Assembly: GCA_036924085.1 (NCBI GenBank)
Contig: JAVGWX010000003.1
Coordinates: forward strand, 120,032,264-120,096,263
Source of the DNA: Ariolimax columbianus
Taxonomy: Eukaryota > Mollusca > Gastropoda > Stylommatophora > Arionidae
Reading direction: 5' to 3'
Length of the DNA stretch: 64,000 bases
The position numbers were made by a program, and so were the translations under genes. Of the stretch, positions 11,106-22,934 are shown piece by piece (the first letter of the stretch is position 1; every line of letters starts with the position of its first letter). Under the pieces are notes generated by a model. The model saw only the letters and a list, made by a program, of their open reading frames with translations, was not told the DNA's origin and ran no database searches.

Positions 11106-11754
11106 ATCTACTCGTTCTGAGTTATTTACCATTGACAAACTTTCTTAACTAGCAAGTTGTACTGGATCTTCTTATATCCCGGGTCGTACTGAACGTGATC
11201 CTGGACCCACCTAGCTGTAGTGCAATGTAAGGATTTTCAACACGCTAGTTACTATAGAGATCACAGTGTCAAACCTCACTTAGTTGACTGGGCTACTACA
11301 CTAATACATCATGCCTTCCGTTGCACTCTGTGGATGCTACGTATGCGTCTTGGTCGGTACGTTTACCAAGGCCCTGACAGAACCGACTTTCCACTCTATT
11401 AGAGTTTAACCAATTATTCTCAATGTGCTTTAATAAAATGCTATTTTACTTGCTGAGCTCCTGGTCAAGCTGAAGTGATATATGTCTTGGACCACATGGA
11501 TATGTATTCAAATCTTCGGTAAGGCACATGTTTATTTCTATTGGAGGAAAAATAAAAACCTCATTTGTACAATGCGTAGAGACTGCAGAGGCAAATAGCC
11601 TTTATTCCTCATCCATATCAATTGGTTATCAGCAATGGGAATAAACGGCAAAACGTAAACAAAAACCCAAAATGGCTAGAGTCCTACTGAACCGCTTAGC
11701 TAGTCGTATACTCTCAGACCAGAAAGTCAGTGGGGCTTTCGAGAAATTTATAAA
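11106..11754. other. mostly unrecognised; contains a SINE-P relic
   Basis: About 11525-11665 resembles the SINE-P copies (GCCTTTATTCCTCA, then CAGCAATGGGAATAAA). The rest shows no gene. Confidence 0.4.
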
Positions 11755-12285
11755 TTTAGCTTAACAAAATCTGGCAAGATAAACGGTTAGCACTACGCAC
11801 GAAAATCAGATTAATGCGTACACTGGTCCTGTCAATATTTCTCTATGCGTGTGAGACATGGACAGTTACAGCTGACCTTCAACGAAGGATACAGGCCTTG
11901 GAGATGAGATGTTTCCGAAGACTTTTAAACGTCACGTACAAAGATCGAGTTACAAACGAGGAAATCCGAAATAGAATTACGACGGCAATAGGGCCTTTCG
12001 AAGATCTCTTGGCAACTGTCAAAAGAAGGAAACTCACTTGGTACGGTCACAAACCGAGATCAAATGGTCTTGCAAACACAATCCTCCACGGGAAGGTGCA
12101 TGGCAGACGACGAAGAGGCCGGCCCAAAAAGAGATGGGAAGACAACATAAAAGAACGGACCAGTCTCCGACCAGAAGAGTCACAGGCAGCTGCTTCTGAC
12201 AGAGAGGGAGGGCGTGGAGTTGTGGGGATGTCTTCATGTGTGCCCCAACGACCTCACCGGTTACGGGATGACCTAACCTGACCTG
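11755..12285 (+). mobile_element. LINE-C, 5'-truncated RTE-like element (C-terminal ORF and 3' end)
   Basis: An open frame of 155 codons (11814-12278) encodes the region after the RT domain: YACETWTVTADLQRRI, then LLNVTYKDRVTNEEIRNRI, then a basic GRRRRGRPKKRWEDNI segment typical of RTE-like LINE C-termini. The homologous sequence can be read upstream to about 11770 (KIWQDKRLAL). The 3' end is ACCTAACCTGACCTG. Copies of this end occur at 3534-3680 and, reversed, at 41145-41215. RT and endonuclease are missing, so this copy cannot move itself. Confidence 0.85.
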
Positions 12286-12620
12286 AGCAGAGTTGAAACG
12301 AAGTGACAGCATCCGAGGAAATATGGAGCATTTTCAAGGCAAGCATATATGGCAATGCTGTATCCTCCTTTGCATTAAAAAAAAGTGGAAGAATATTAAA
12401 CTACACTCACTCAACTCATTGTAAGAAAAAAAGGCCGTACTAAATTACAAAAAAAAATAAAACCTCGCAGTGTCACCAAGACCACATATCAACGGTGCAG
12501 TGGGACTCAAGGAGAGGTGCAAACGAATACTGGACAAATACAAATATGTACTCTGCAATCTAACATGCTTCTGACATGGACAAAACGAAGGAAGTGTGTG
12601 AAAAGATCAAAGTAGCCCTG
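12286..12620. other. no recognisable feature
   Basis: AT-rich DNA without a gene or recognisable repeat. Confidence 0.5.
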
Positions 12621-12816
12621 TGTCATTATTTTTCGTGGGGTGTCTTTTAGATGATGTGTCATTATTTTTCGTGGGATGTATTTTAGATGATGTGTCATTA
12701 TTTTTCGTGGGATGTCTTTTAGGTGATGTGTCATTATTTTTCGTGGGATATCTTTTAGATGATGTTCCATTATTTTTCGTGGGATGTCTTTTAGAAGACG
12801 TGTCATTATTTTTCAA
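12621..12816. repeat. 36-bp minisatellite, 5-6 copies
   Basis: The unit contains CATTATTTTTCGTGGG and ATGTCTTTTAGATGATG. Since 36 is a multiple of three, open frames appear on both strands, but they show only the 12-residue repeat. Confidence 0.95.
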
Positions 12817-13411
12817 CATGGTCACATCCCGGTCCACATACAAACAAAAATCAGATGTATTCTCCTGAAACCAGATACGCACAGCTGTTTGCACTCTAAA
12901 ATTGCAGTGTGGACTACGCTCTTGCAGTTCCAAAAGATGGTCATTATCACGCTTTCTGCTGAGAGGACGACGACCTTGAATTTGTTTTTGGTGGGTAGGC
13001 TCTTATCTCTGTACTCCATAGGCTGGAGCTTCTTTTCTTGGTCATAATGATATGCCAATGACTCGTGGCTAATGACAATTCGCCGGATAAAGGCATTGCC
13101 TTTCCGGTTTATATCGCGTCAGAAGTTCCTGACGACACCTACTGTTTGTGCTATTTCATATCAGGTGTCAGCATGCGAGGGACCCACCTCCCACACACTT
13201 TCCAATATCCAAACAAGGCATAGATTATGTGATGGAATTGCTCAATCAAAATCATAAGAATTTCGGCGACGTCTTTCTGTTTATTGGAACGAATAAGTTC
13301 TTCCACGTGATCTTGGTGCTGTGCATCCACATCTGTGATCTTTGCTTCAACTGTATTCCCATGTAGGATGCCATTTTACTGTCTGCTGTGCGTATGCGCC
13401 GTGTTCCAAGT
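12817..13411. other. no recognisable feature
   Basis: I see no gene. The overlapping open frames on both strands have no family signature. Confidence 0.5.
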
Positions 13412-16400
13412 GCATGCCACTACATGCCCAAATAGCCACTTCATGGCACTACATGCCCCTATAGTCACTTCATGGCACTACAGGCCACTATAGTCACTCC
13501 ATGCCACCACATGCCCCTATAGTCACTTCATGCCACCACATGCCCCTATAGTCACTCCGTGCCCCTATAGTCACTCCATGCCACTACATGCCCCTATAGT
13601 CACTCCATGCCACTACATGCCCCTATAGTCACTACATGCCACTACATGCCCCTATAGTCACTCCATGCCACTACATGCCCCTATAGTCACTCCATGCCAC
13701 TACATGCCCCTATAGTCACTCCATGCCACTACATGCCCCTATAGTCACTCCATGCCACGACATGCCCCTATAGTCACTCCATGCCACTACATGCCCCTAT
13801 AGTCACTCCATGCCCCTATAGTCACTCCATGCCACTACATGCCCCTATAGTCACTCCATGCCACTACATGCCCCTATAGTCACTCCATGCCACTACATGC
13901 CCCTATAGTCACTCCATGCCACTACATGCCCCTATAGTCACTCCATGCCCCTATAGTCACTCCATGCCACTACATGCCCCTATAGTCACTCCATGCCCCT
14001 ATAGTCACTCCATGCCACTACATGCCCCCATAGTCACTCCATGCCCCTATAGTCACTCCATGCCACTACATGCCTCTATAGTCACTCCATGCCCCTATAG
14101 TCACTCCATGCCACTACATGCCCCTATAGTCACTCCATGCTACTACATGCCCCTATAGACACTCCGTGCCCCTATAGTCACTCCATGCCACTTCCTGCCC
14201 CTATAGTCACTCCATGCCACTACATGCCCCTATAGTCACTCCGTGCCCCTATAGTCACTCCATGCCACCACATGCCCCTATAGTCACTCCGTGCCACTAC
14301 ATGCTCCTATAGTCACTCCATGCCCCTATAGTCACTCCGTGCCACTACATGCCCCTATAGTCACTCCATGCCACTACATACCCCTATAGTCACTCCATGC
14401 CACTACATGCCCCTATAGTCACTCTATGCCACTCCATGCCCCTATAGTCACTCCATGCCACTCCATGCCTCTATAGTCACTCCATGCCACCACATGCCCC
14501 TATAGTCCCTCCATGCCACTACATGCCCCTAAAGTCACTCCATGCCCCTAAAGTCACTCCATGCCACTACATGCCCCTATAGTCACTCCATGCCACTACA
14601 TGCCCCTATAGTCACTCCATGCCCCTATAGTCACTCCATGCCACTAAATGCCCCTATAGTCACTCCATGCCACTACATGCCTCTATAGTCACTCCATGCC
14701 ACTATATGCCCCTATAGTCACTCCATGCCACTACATGCCCCTATAGTCACTCCATGCCCCTATAGTCACTCCATGCCACTACATGCCCCTATAGTCACTC
14801 CATGCCACTACATGCCCCCATAGTCACTCCATGCCCCTATAGTCACTCCATGCCACTACATGCCTCTATAGTCACTCCATGCCCCTATAGTCACTCCATG
14901 CCACTACATGCCCCCATAGTCACTCCATGCCACTACATGCCCCTATAGTCACTCCATGCCACTACATGCCCCTATAGTCTATCCATGCCCCTATAGTCAC
15001 TCCATGCCACTACATGCCCCTATAGTCACTCCGTGCCCCTATAGTCACTCCATGCCACTTCCTGCCCCTATAGTCACTCCATGCCACTACATGCCCCTAT
15101 AGTCACTCCGTGCCCCTATAGTCACTCCATGCCACCACATGCCCCTATAGTCACTCCGTGCCACTACATGCTCCTATAGTCACTCCATGCCCCTATAGTC
15201 ACTCCGTGCCACTACATGCCCCTATAGTCACTCCATGCCACTACATACCCCTATAGTCACTCCATGCCACTCCATGCCACTACATGCCCCTATAGTCACG
15301 CTATGCCACTCCATGCCCCTATAGTCACTCCATGCCACTCCATGCCTCTATAGTCACTCCATGCCACCACATGCCCCTATAGTCACTCCATGCCACTACA
15401 TGCCCCTAAAGTCACTCCATGCCCCTATAGTCACTCCATGCCACTACATGCCCCTAGTCACCCCATGCCCCTACATGCCCCTATAGTCACTCCATGCCCC
15501 TACATGTCCCTATAGTCACTCCATGCCCCTATAGTCACTCCATGCCACTATAGTCACTCCATGCCACTACATGCCTCTATAGTCACTCCATGCCCCTATA
15601 GTCACTCCATGCCCCTATAGTCACTCCATGCCCCTATAGTCACTCCATGCCCCTATAGTCACTCCATGCCACCACATGCCCCTATAGTCACTCCATGCCA
15701 CTACATGCCCCTATAGTCACTCCATGCCACTACATGCCCCCATAGTCACTCCATGCCACTACATGTCCCTATAGTCACTCCATGCCCCTACATGTCCCTA
15801 TAGTCACTCCATGCCCCTATAGTCACTCCATGCCACTATATGTCCCTATAGTCACTCCATGCCACTACATGCCCCCATAGTCACTCCATGCCCCTATAGT
15901 CACTCCATGCCACTACATGCCCCCATAGTCACTCCATGCCCCTATAGCCACTCCATGCCCCTATAGTCACTCCATGCCACTACATGTCCCTATAGTCACT
16001 CCATGCCCCTACATGTCCCTATAGTCACTCCATGCCCCTATAGTCACTCCGTGCCACTACATGCTCCTATAGTCACTCCATGCCCCTATAGTCACTCCAT
16101 GCCACTACATGCCTCTATAGTCACTCCATGCCACTATATGTCCCTATAGTCACTCCATGCCTCTATAGTCATTCCATGCCACTATATGTCCCTATAGTCA
16201 CTTCATGCCACTATATGTCCCTATAGTCACTCCATGCCACTATATGTCCCTATAGTCACTTCATGCCACTATATGTCCCTATAGTCACTTCATGCCACTA
16301 TATGTCCCTCTAGTCACTTCATGCCACTATATGTCCCTATAGTCACTCCATGCCACTATATGTCCCTATAGTCACTCCATGCCCCTATAGTCACTCCATG

Positions 16401-16494
16401 CCCCTATAGTCACGCCATGCCCCTATAGTCACTCCATGCCACTATATGCCCCTATAGTCACTTCATGCCACTTCATGCCCCTATAGTCGCTTCA
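13412..16494. repeat. 3.1 kb minisatellite of mixed 19- and 29-bp units
   Basis: The long unit is ACTCCATGCC + ACTACATGCC + CCTATAGTC (29 bp). The short unit lacks the middle ten bases (19 bp). Both forms alternate irregularly through the whole array. Several unit groups recur in the same order (compare about 14150-14400 with 15040-15290), which points to larger segment duplications inside the array. Units near the right end change to TATATGTCCC variants. Confidence 0.97.
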
Positions 16495-16594
16495 TTAGAG
16501 ACTTCTTTCACATAGTTATCACGTAGTTCTGAGCACTGTTGTCATAGTTATGTCACCGGAGGTAACATTTTTCAGATCACTCTGGTATATATTT

Positions 16595-16900
16595 GAAGAT
16601 CCTAGGAACATGTGTATTTCCTGTGGTAATGGACGGATGCAAAACATGGACCATCACACAGATATTAAGAAAGAAGATCGAGGCTTTCCAAACAAAACGC
16701 TGCAAAATAATTCTAAGAATACCTTTGGTACAGAAAATAGCAAATATATAATATTTCAAAGAACTGTTGCATGAAATTGTGCTCATTGTATTTGTCAAAA
16801 TTGTATTCTATGAAAGTTTGGAAAATTTGGGAAACTTCGAGACAGGGAGCTATAATCAATTGGTTTTTGTTAGTAATGACGATCTTAAAGACCCGTTGGT
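16595..16900 (+). mobile_element. RTE-like LINE fragment
   Basis: The plus strand contains CKTWTITQILRKKIEAFQTK and CKIILRI, matching the region after RT in RTE-like LINEs (compare 36269-36706 on the minus strand). Frameshifts are present. The following G/T-rich stretch (16900-17030) is low complexity. Confidence 0.6.
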
Positions 16901-17034
16901 TTGTTGTTGTTTGTTTGTTTTGTTTGTTTTTTTGTTTGTTTTTTTTGGGGGGGGAGAGGGGGATGGGGAAGGTTGGTTTTGTTTTTGCATTTGGAGTGTT
17001 GTATTTTATTTTATTTTTTTTGGTTTTTGCGTTA

Positions 17035-17265
17035 GCCTTATTTCTCTTTTCCGCAAAGGCGGTGTGCGTTACACTGGTTTTTATTTTGCGCCTGTCCGCC
17101 CAGTGCATCCGACTTCAGCATTCCTTTTATGTAAGGGTCTGCATCCTCCTGCATTTTCTAAGATTTTGCTTCCCCGGGGTAACGGCCGGTGCTGTGATGG
17201 GATAGAACCCAGCACCTTCTGGTTGTGAGTCGTGTCACTTTACCACTAGCCCACGCCGTGTATAT
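17035..17265 (-). mobile_element. SINE-T2 copy 1, tRNA-derived head
   Basis: The minus strand begins with a tRNA-like head: GGGCTAGTGGTAAAG is the A-box and GGGTTCTATCCC the B-box region. It is highly similar to 22668-22910 through the body (AACGGCCGGTGC, TTATGTAAGGGTCTGC). No intact tRNA fold is expected, because the head merges into the SINE body. Confidence 0.8.
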
Positions 17266-17639
17266 AAATAAATATCTTTGATGAAGGCTTCATTTGATGC
17301 TTAGTTTATTTTTTATTTTATTTTGTAATTTGTTGATCGAGTTATTGCAGTCCAGTTTGGCTACTTTGCTATAACAATTTATGTTTAATTTCATCTTCTA
17401 ATTCATTATTATGAAAACCAGGAGCAGACTTTTGATCTCCGCCTCACGGAGACGGATATCCAAGAGCCGTGTGTTTCTGTTAATTCTTATCATAAAAGCG
17501 AGTTCGACATTCTCGTCTTCCCCGAGGTCAAATAAAAAACGGAAGCTATATTGTGTTTTCTGAATTTGTCTGCTAGTCCGTACGGACAGACTCTCATAGT
17601 CTAGCCCAGCGGATCGTAAACTTGAGAAGTCTAGGTATC
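17266..17639. other. no recognisable feature
   Basis: A 90-codon open frame on the minus strand (17398-17670) overlaps the LINE-R tail and has no recognisable domain. Confidence 0.45.
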
Positions 17640-18160
17640 TTCTTCTTCTTCGTACGCTGTCAAACGTCAACTTGAATTTGTTCGAAGATAGCAGCTGTCA
17701 TCCTGAGGATGTCGACACTGCCATAGAGCTTGACTAGTGTTGGCACTGGTGATGGCCACATGTGCTTTCTCTGGTCCTCGTATGTCGGGCAATTTTGCAG
17801 CAGATGTTCAGCGGTCATTTTCCCTGTACCACAGGTGCATTCGTCAGTAGCACCTATCTTCAGTTTATTGAATAGATGGTACCTCAGTCTGTTGTGGCCT
17901 GTGCAGAGTCTGAAGACCACGACCTGCTCTCTTCTGTTCAACTGGTAATAAGCATCACTTTTTGTGTAACCAGTATGCTTTGTTTCCAATTTGGCTATGA
18001 ATCTGGCCCTAATAAACATTTTAGACTCTTCATCACACTAGAATCTGGTTGTGGCAACCGTGCGCCTTCTTTTGCCAGTCTGTCTGCCTCCTCGTTGCCT
18101 TGAATGTTACGGTGGGATGGAACCCACTGTACACCACTCTTTTAGTCTAGGTATGAACGC
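17640..18160 (-). mobile_element. LINE-R copy, RNase H end and C-terminal Cys-His region
   Basis: The minus-strand open frame 17660-18019 encodes DAYYQLNRREQVVVFRL, GHNRLRYHLFNKLKIG and the Cys-His motif CTCGTGKMTAEHLLQNCP. Upstream is a frameshifted RNase H end recognisable as QRGGRQTGK, the out-of-frame version of the GNEEADRLAK seen at 61.9 kb. The 3' tail is (GAA)n. This is an I/R1-type LINE with RNase H, 5' truncated. Confidence 0.85.
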
Positions 18161-18904
18161 AGAGATCTTCAGCAAATTCATGCTAAGTTCTACTGTCATG
18201 AGAGCCTTCCACCTTTATTCGCTCAACGTCTTATATCTATGTCTCAAGCTCTCTTCTCTGGGTATATTTTCGGCTCCTACCTCTTTTACGTGTGGGGTTC
18301 CAGAGAAGAAGCTATCTTGTAAAGTTAACAGCTGGTTTCCAACGCCAGAGTATTTTTCTCAACTTCCATTCCATTGTTGTTTGATTTTTACCAATATCTC
18401 TACACCGGGAATCTTATTGTATCTTTGCATCCCTTCTGGGGTCAGCACTCGCCCATTTTGGATGTCTCACCGGTGTGGTTGTTGGTTTCCGTGTTCCAGA
18501 GACGTTCAATAAAAATGTCTTTACGTTAGAGTTAAATATGTGAGCGTTTGTACTGAATTTAATTTCGTGTAGAAACATGTAGATACGCTAGCCTAATCGA
18601 ACACAAAATAAAACTCGTTGAGATGATAATCCATCATCGATTCGCCTAATCCTTTTCATATATTGGAGTCAATGACCAGTAAGTCTACAAATTACTAGGA
18701 GCAGCGTTAATACATTTTCAACTTCCAAGTGACTCTTGTCAACTAGACAAGCCAGGCTTTGCGGCAAAAAAGTCCTCGTCAGCAGTGCAACACGCCAGAA
18801 TGGCAAAGGTAAAGTAATAAGAAACGCAAATCTCAAAAAACGTCACTGAGATACAAAAACAGCAATGTTGCTACCTTTTATGAAGCATTTAATAATAAGG
18901 TCAA
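18161..18904. other. possible degraded LINE-R continuation, then nothing recognised
   Basis: The first part may continue the RNase H region of the neighbouring LINE-R on the minus strand but is too eroded to assign. No other feature is visible. Confidence 0.35.
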
Positions 18905-19075
18905 CAATTTTCATTGGATTTATAGCGCTGAGGAGTAAAGGCCGCTTGCCCCTGTGATCTTACTCACCACACAGGTTAGGTTTATATTTTACCTCAAAAA
19001 GAAAGAAAATATAATTCTCCTTACCCACGTTTTGAACGCATGTCCTCATGGTCAAAGGCCAACATTCAATTCACT
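18905..19075 (-). mobile_element. SINE-P copy, diverged
   Basis: This shares CGTTTTGAACGCATGTCC and GCTTGCCCCTG with 45020-45210. On the minus strand GCGTTCAAAACG sits where a B box would be. Assignment to a tRNA-derived SINE is tentative. Confidence 0.5.
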
Positions 19076-19261
19076 CAGGAAACTGTTCACACATGTCCCA
19101 AAATATAATGACGACTGTATTTGTGGTACTTTTTTTCTTGTACATTTTGGGCTCCTTTATTAATCATGGTCCTACTATTACATATTGTATTTTTCCCTTC
19201 ATTAGTACCAAGCCCGAAACTTCCTTTTCAGCGTTCGTCATGGAAAGGACGTTATGACGTT

Positions 19262-19540
19262 ATATCGTAGTTTCCTGCGAGGCTGCAATATCTGCCCATT
19301 TTCGGCCTAACACATCCGATTACAGCTGGATATTTTTGTTACCGGGCTTACCTTTCCACTGCGATCCATATTCTCTTAGCTATACTGCACCAGTCCAGCC
19401 TGTTTCCAGGGCTGCCATTTGGAGGCGGAAAATGGTCTTGTTCGGTTGTGATAGCTAACCTTGATGCAAGCAACCAGCTATGAGTCGCTGACTGCTGTCA
19501 GCTCATTCAACGTGCTGTATCTTATGCCCCAACATGAAAC
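19262..19540 (-). mobile_element. SINE-E diverged copy
   Basis: Reverse-complement similarity to SINE-E through TTTTCGGCCTAACACATCCG, TTACCGGGCTTACC, GTCCAGCCTGTTTCCAGGGC and CAGCTATGAGTCGCTGAC. The copy directly precedes a forward full-length copy (19562-19912), forming an inverted pair. Confidence 0.75.
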
Positions 19541-19561
19541 AATGGCATTGAGGGATCAAGA

Positions 19562-19912
19562 TGCTGAGCAGCGCATGAGCTGCAGTGGTCAGCGACCCAT
19601 AGCTGACTGCTAGCGTTAGGGCCAGTGAACCAGAGGTGCCAAGACCCTTCTACACCTTCACGCGGTGATCCTGGATAACAGGCTGCAGCAGGGCAGATTG
19701 GCTAAGGAGAAGGGATCGAAGAGGGAATGCTAACCCGGTACTCAAAAAATGCTTGCTGAAGTCGGATGTGTTGGAACAAAATGTGCAAATATCAGTCAAG
19801 CTGTAAACTACGACACAACGCATTCCGTTCTCTGGACTACATTCTGCTACTTAAGCCCTGTCAGGGTTTGGTAGTGGGAGATTGAGAACGAACGAAGCCA
19901 AGCTAAGCCAGG
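19562..19912 (+). mobile_element. SINE-E full-length copy with TSD
   Basis: A 351-bp element flanked by GGCATTGA at 19554-19561 and 19913-19920. It begins GGGATCAAGATGCTGAG and ends in an AAGCCAAGCTAAGCC tail. It carries the central domain shared with SINE-A (19639-19716). No tRNA-like or coding sequence is visible. It matches 54159-54500 (reverse) and 63401-63746 closely along the whole length. Confidence 0.88.
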
Positions 19913-19920
19913 GGCATTGA

Positions 19921-21410
19921 TTTGTTGTGATGATTTCTGTAACACTTTGTTTTACATGATGAGGTTGCTAGCCCATTGACAACCCTTTCCAGGCGCATTT
20001 CATGACTTGCTTAGTGGAATGCAGTAGTTCTATTCTGTTTCTCCGGTACCCACCCGGTATATATTTAGAGAAAGCTTCTATTTTACTATTTTTAAGATCA
20101 GCTGGGAATTTGAGAGTGCAGAGTGGATATTATAAGTCGTCTGATTGGTTTTATAAGCAGAATTAACTTAGTTACGAAAGTAACCTTTTTTCTGTTGGTT
20201 GAGTTCTAATTGGACTGGTATCGATTTCTCTCTTGCTGTTTCAAAACAAATGCTAATTTTATTTAGAAGAAAGAAAGAGAGCGAAACAGAGAGAAAATAT
20301 GAGAAAGGTTTCGCTGAAAGAGAAAATAATTCAGTGTGTAAATAAACAAGCGAATTACGTTAGTGACGAACAAGGAGCTTATTAGCTTCTGACGACGACT
20401 GTATGGAGAGGAAAACACGGGTTTCTACTTCATATGTGACGCCCACGAAATCCTCTAAGTTGACACGCGAGCTGAACGTAACACGAGACAATATGGAAAG
20501 AGAACTAATTGCTTGCAAAACATAACAAATTAATGTACGTAATAAAGGGCTGAGTTATATGATACACGTTAATGGTTCATATGTCTTTCCAATAATCGTA
20601 GTGTTGATGTGGTAATTCATGAAAGTGATAACTGTGGGTGGAATAGTCGTCCATGTATATATTACGTGTTTATTTTCACTTGTGGAGTGTTAGTAAAATG
20701 GCTGACTGATAATTAATAGGGTTAAGATAAGTGGTTTCCGGAAGAGCTCTGTGTGTAAAATGAGAACAGGTCCCCTGCCACACTAAATGTCATAAAAGTC
20801 TCAGTGCTGCTTAACCCTTCTAAGGTAGAAGACATGCCAACTCATGACAGTATTCTACTTCACCATTCATACTCAGCTTGCTGTGTGTTGAATGGGTCTC
20901 TGGCTTGGAACCTAAGCCCTAGAACAGGGATCGGGGAACTATTTTGAATATCCCTAGAAACTATTTCTGTTAAATGATATTTATCCCTCTCACGTCCCCA
21001 CCATATTCCCTTTCAACCGCGCAAGACAATCCCCCTCCCTTCCCCCTTTCAGCTTCCAATTGAGCAAAAAAACAGACTAATTGCTCTTAAATTTGGTTTA
21101 AAAGATGCTCTCGCAGTCAAGAATTAATGAAACACTGCAAAAAACGACACATGTATTAAGCATAGAATACATTTCCTTACTTAGTCGCTCCTCTTCTACC
21201 TTAGGTTGTAGAGGTTTGCCTTAAAGAACACTAGGCTTTTCTATCAGCTATCTTTCTCTTTACCTACGTCCTACCCCCCACCATACCCCCACTCCCTTTC
21301 CACACAAAAAACAACTAAAAAAAAACAAGCACATTTCCTAGTGTTGACAGTATAACCTTCATATTACATCCTTAATTTCCAGAGGTATTTAGTGTTCTCG
21401 TCTTCTTAGT
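19921..21410. other. no recognisable feature
   Basis: About 1.5 kb of apparently unique DNA. I see no domain-bearing open frame and no repeat shared with the rest of the window. Confidence 0.5.
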
Positions 21411-21866
21411 CACAAATTTGTGTTTGTTTTTACAGTATGTCACAAATTTGTGTTTGTTATTACATTATGTCATAAATTTGTGTTTGTTATTACAGTATGT
21501 CACAAATTTGTGTTTGTTATTACAGTATGTCACAAATTTGTGTTTGTTATTACATTATGTCATAAATGTGTGTTTGTTATTACAGTATGTCACAAATTTG
21601 TGTTTGTTATTACATTATGTTATAAATTTGTGTTTGTTATTACATTATGTCACAAATTTGTGTTTGTTTTTACATTATGTCACAAATTTGTGTTTGTTAT
21701 TACATTATTTCACAAATTTGTGTTTGTTTTTACATTATGTTATAAATTTGTGTTTGTTATTACATTATGTCATAAATTTGTGTTTGTTATTACATTATGT
21801 CATAATTTGTGCTTGTTATTACATTATGTCACAAATTTGTGTTTGTTTTTACATTATATCATAAAA
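21411..21866. repeat. 30-bp minisatellite, 15 copies
   Basis: The unit contains TCACAAATTTGTGTTTG and TTATTACATTATG. The short palindrome ACAAATTTGT recurs every 30 bp. Because 30 is a multiple of three, two overlapping plus-strand frames of about 150 codons stay open with a 10-residue hydrophobic repeat. They are not called as genes. Confidence 0.96.
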
Positions 21867-21974
21867 TGCGATTATCTCAAATAAAACTATTGAATATGTT
21901 ATCAATTACAGATAACTTAGGTGTTATACGTATGCTCATTTCAAGGCAATTAACATTTCCCGTGTTTAATGGCG

Positions 21975-22262
21975 TTGTGCATAGAACCGCGTAGTGCAAC
22001 GGTCAGCGAGCTGGCTTCGCATCTGAATGTCCCTGGGTTCATTCCATAGTTGAGGCAGAAATGTTTTTTCAGACCGCAACATAACCCGAGTCGACCCAGC
22101 CTTAAATGGGTACCGGTTCAGTCCGGGAAGTAAAAGCGGTGAGGGAGAGAAGATGGCTACCGTCCTCATGTAGCCGAGCCTTTGAAATGTGAGATCGCTA
22201 ACACCTCACAACCCTAAGGCAGTAATGCTATAGGTTACTTTACTTTACTTTACTTTACTTAG
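21975..22262 (+). mobile_element. SINE-T1 copy 1, tRNA-derived head
   Basis: The tRNA-like head has an A-box-like TAGTGCAACGGTCAGCG and a B-box-like GGTTCATTCC. The body shared with 28340-28613 contains GACCCAGCCTTAAATGGGTA and GTTCAGTCCGGGAAGTAAAA. It ends in a (TACTT)n tail. Confidence 0.88.
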
Positions 22263-22667
22263 TTATAGTACTCTCAAGTTTGGGTAGCTTTGACCAGTTT
22301 TAACGTATGTTAATATGTTCGTTTACGTGACAAGGCGTAATCGCTCAGGCCTTTTTGACTCTCCGCTTGTTGGATGTCGACACTGAAATCGATGAATCAG
22401 CATTTCTAAAATATCGCGACGCTTTTGTCTCCGAGAGGTTGTTTATGATTGCATCACTGAGTAGCCAAACAAGTGCATACCTAAGAGAAGAAAGTCAATT
22501 GGAAGTAAAGGAGCGTCATTGACCATGCACTAGACTTCTGCTTTTTATGAGATAGGGTGACCAGTTCCCTTCCTCTAAGCCTCCATTCTTAACAGTAAGA
22601 TGGGTACCAATTTATAGTGGATTGACTTGAGCGTGTAGATAATGGTGATGAAGGAATTTTTTTGGGG
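22263..22667. other. no clear feature
   Basis: Around 22555-22625 the words GGTGACCAGTTCCCTTCC and GGGTACCAATTTATAG weakly resemble 39200-39280. Otherwise nothing is recognised. Confidence 0.4.
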
Positions 22668-22910
22668 GGCTTTCGCCTTATTTCTCTATTCCTCTATGCG
22701 GTGTGCGTTGCACTATGGTTTTTATTTTGCACCTATCGGTCCAGTACATCCAACTTCAACATGCATTTTATGTAAGGGTCTGCTTCCTCCTGCATTTTCT
22801 AAGGGTTTGCTTCCTCGGGGTAACGGCCGGTGCCGTGATGGGGATCGAACCCAGCACCTTCGGTGTCGGGTTGTGAGCCGTGCGACTTAACCACTAGCCC
22901 ACACCGTCTC
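22668..22910 (-). mobile_element. SINE-T2 copy 2, tRNA-derived head
   Basis: On the minus strand the head reads GGGCTAGTGGTTAAGTCG (A box) and then CTGGGTTCGATCCCCA (B box), a good tRNA likeness. The body matches 17035-17265. It is the better-preserved of the two copies. Confidence 0.88.
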
Positions 22911-22934
22911 CCATCCCCCTCCCGCGGTGATGTT

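Noticed and set aside
13412..16494. Possible CRISPR array
   Set aside because: Repeats are directly tandem without unique spacers, units vary in length, no cas genes are present and the DNA is eukaryotic.
21418..21884. Two overlapping hydrophobic repeat proteins of about 150 residues
   Set aside because: The 30-bp minisatellite keeps several frames open by its period. No start context, signal or domain supports a gene.
22845..22905. tRNA gene on the minus strand
   Set aside because: A and B boxes are present, but the sequence continues into a body shared with 17035-17265, so it is a SINE head.
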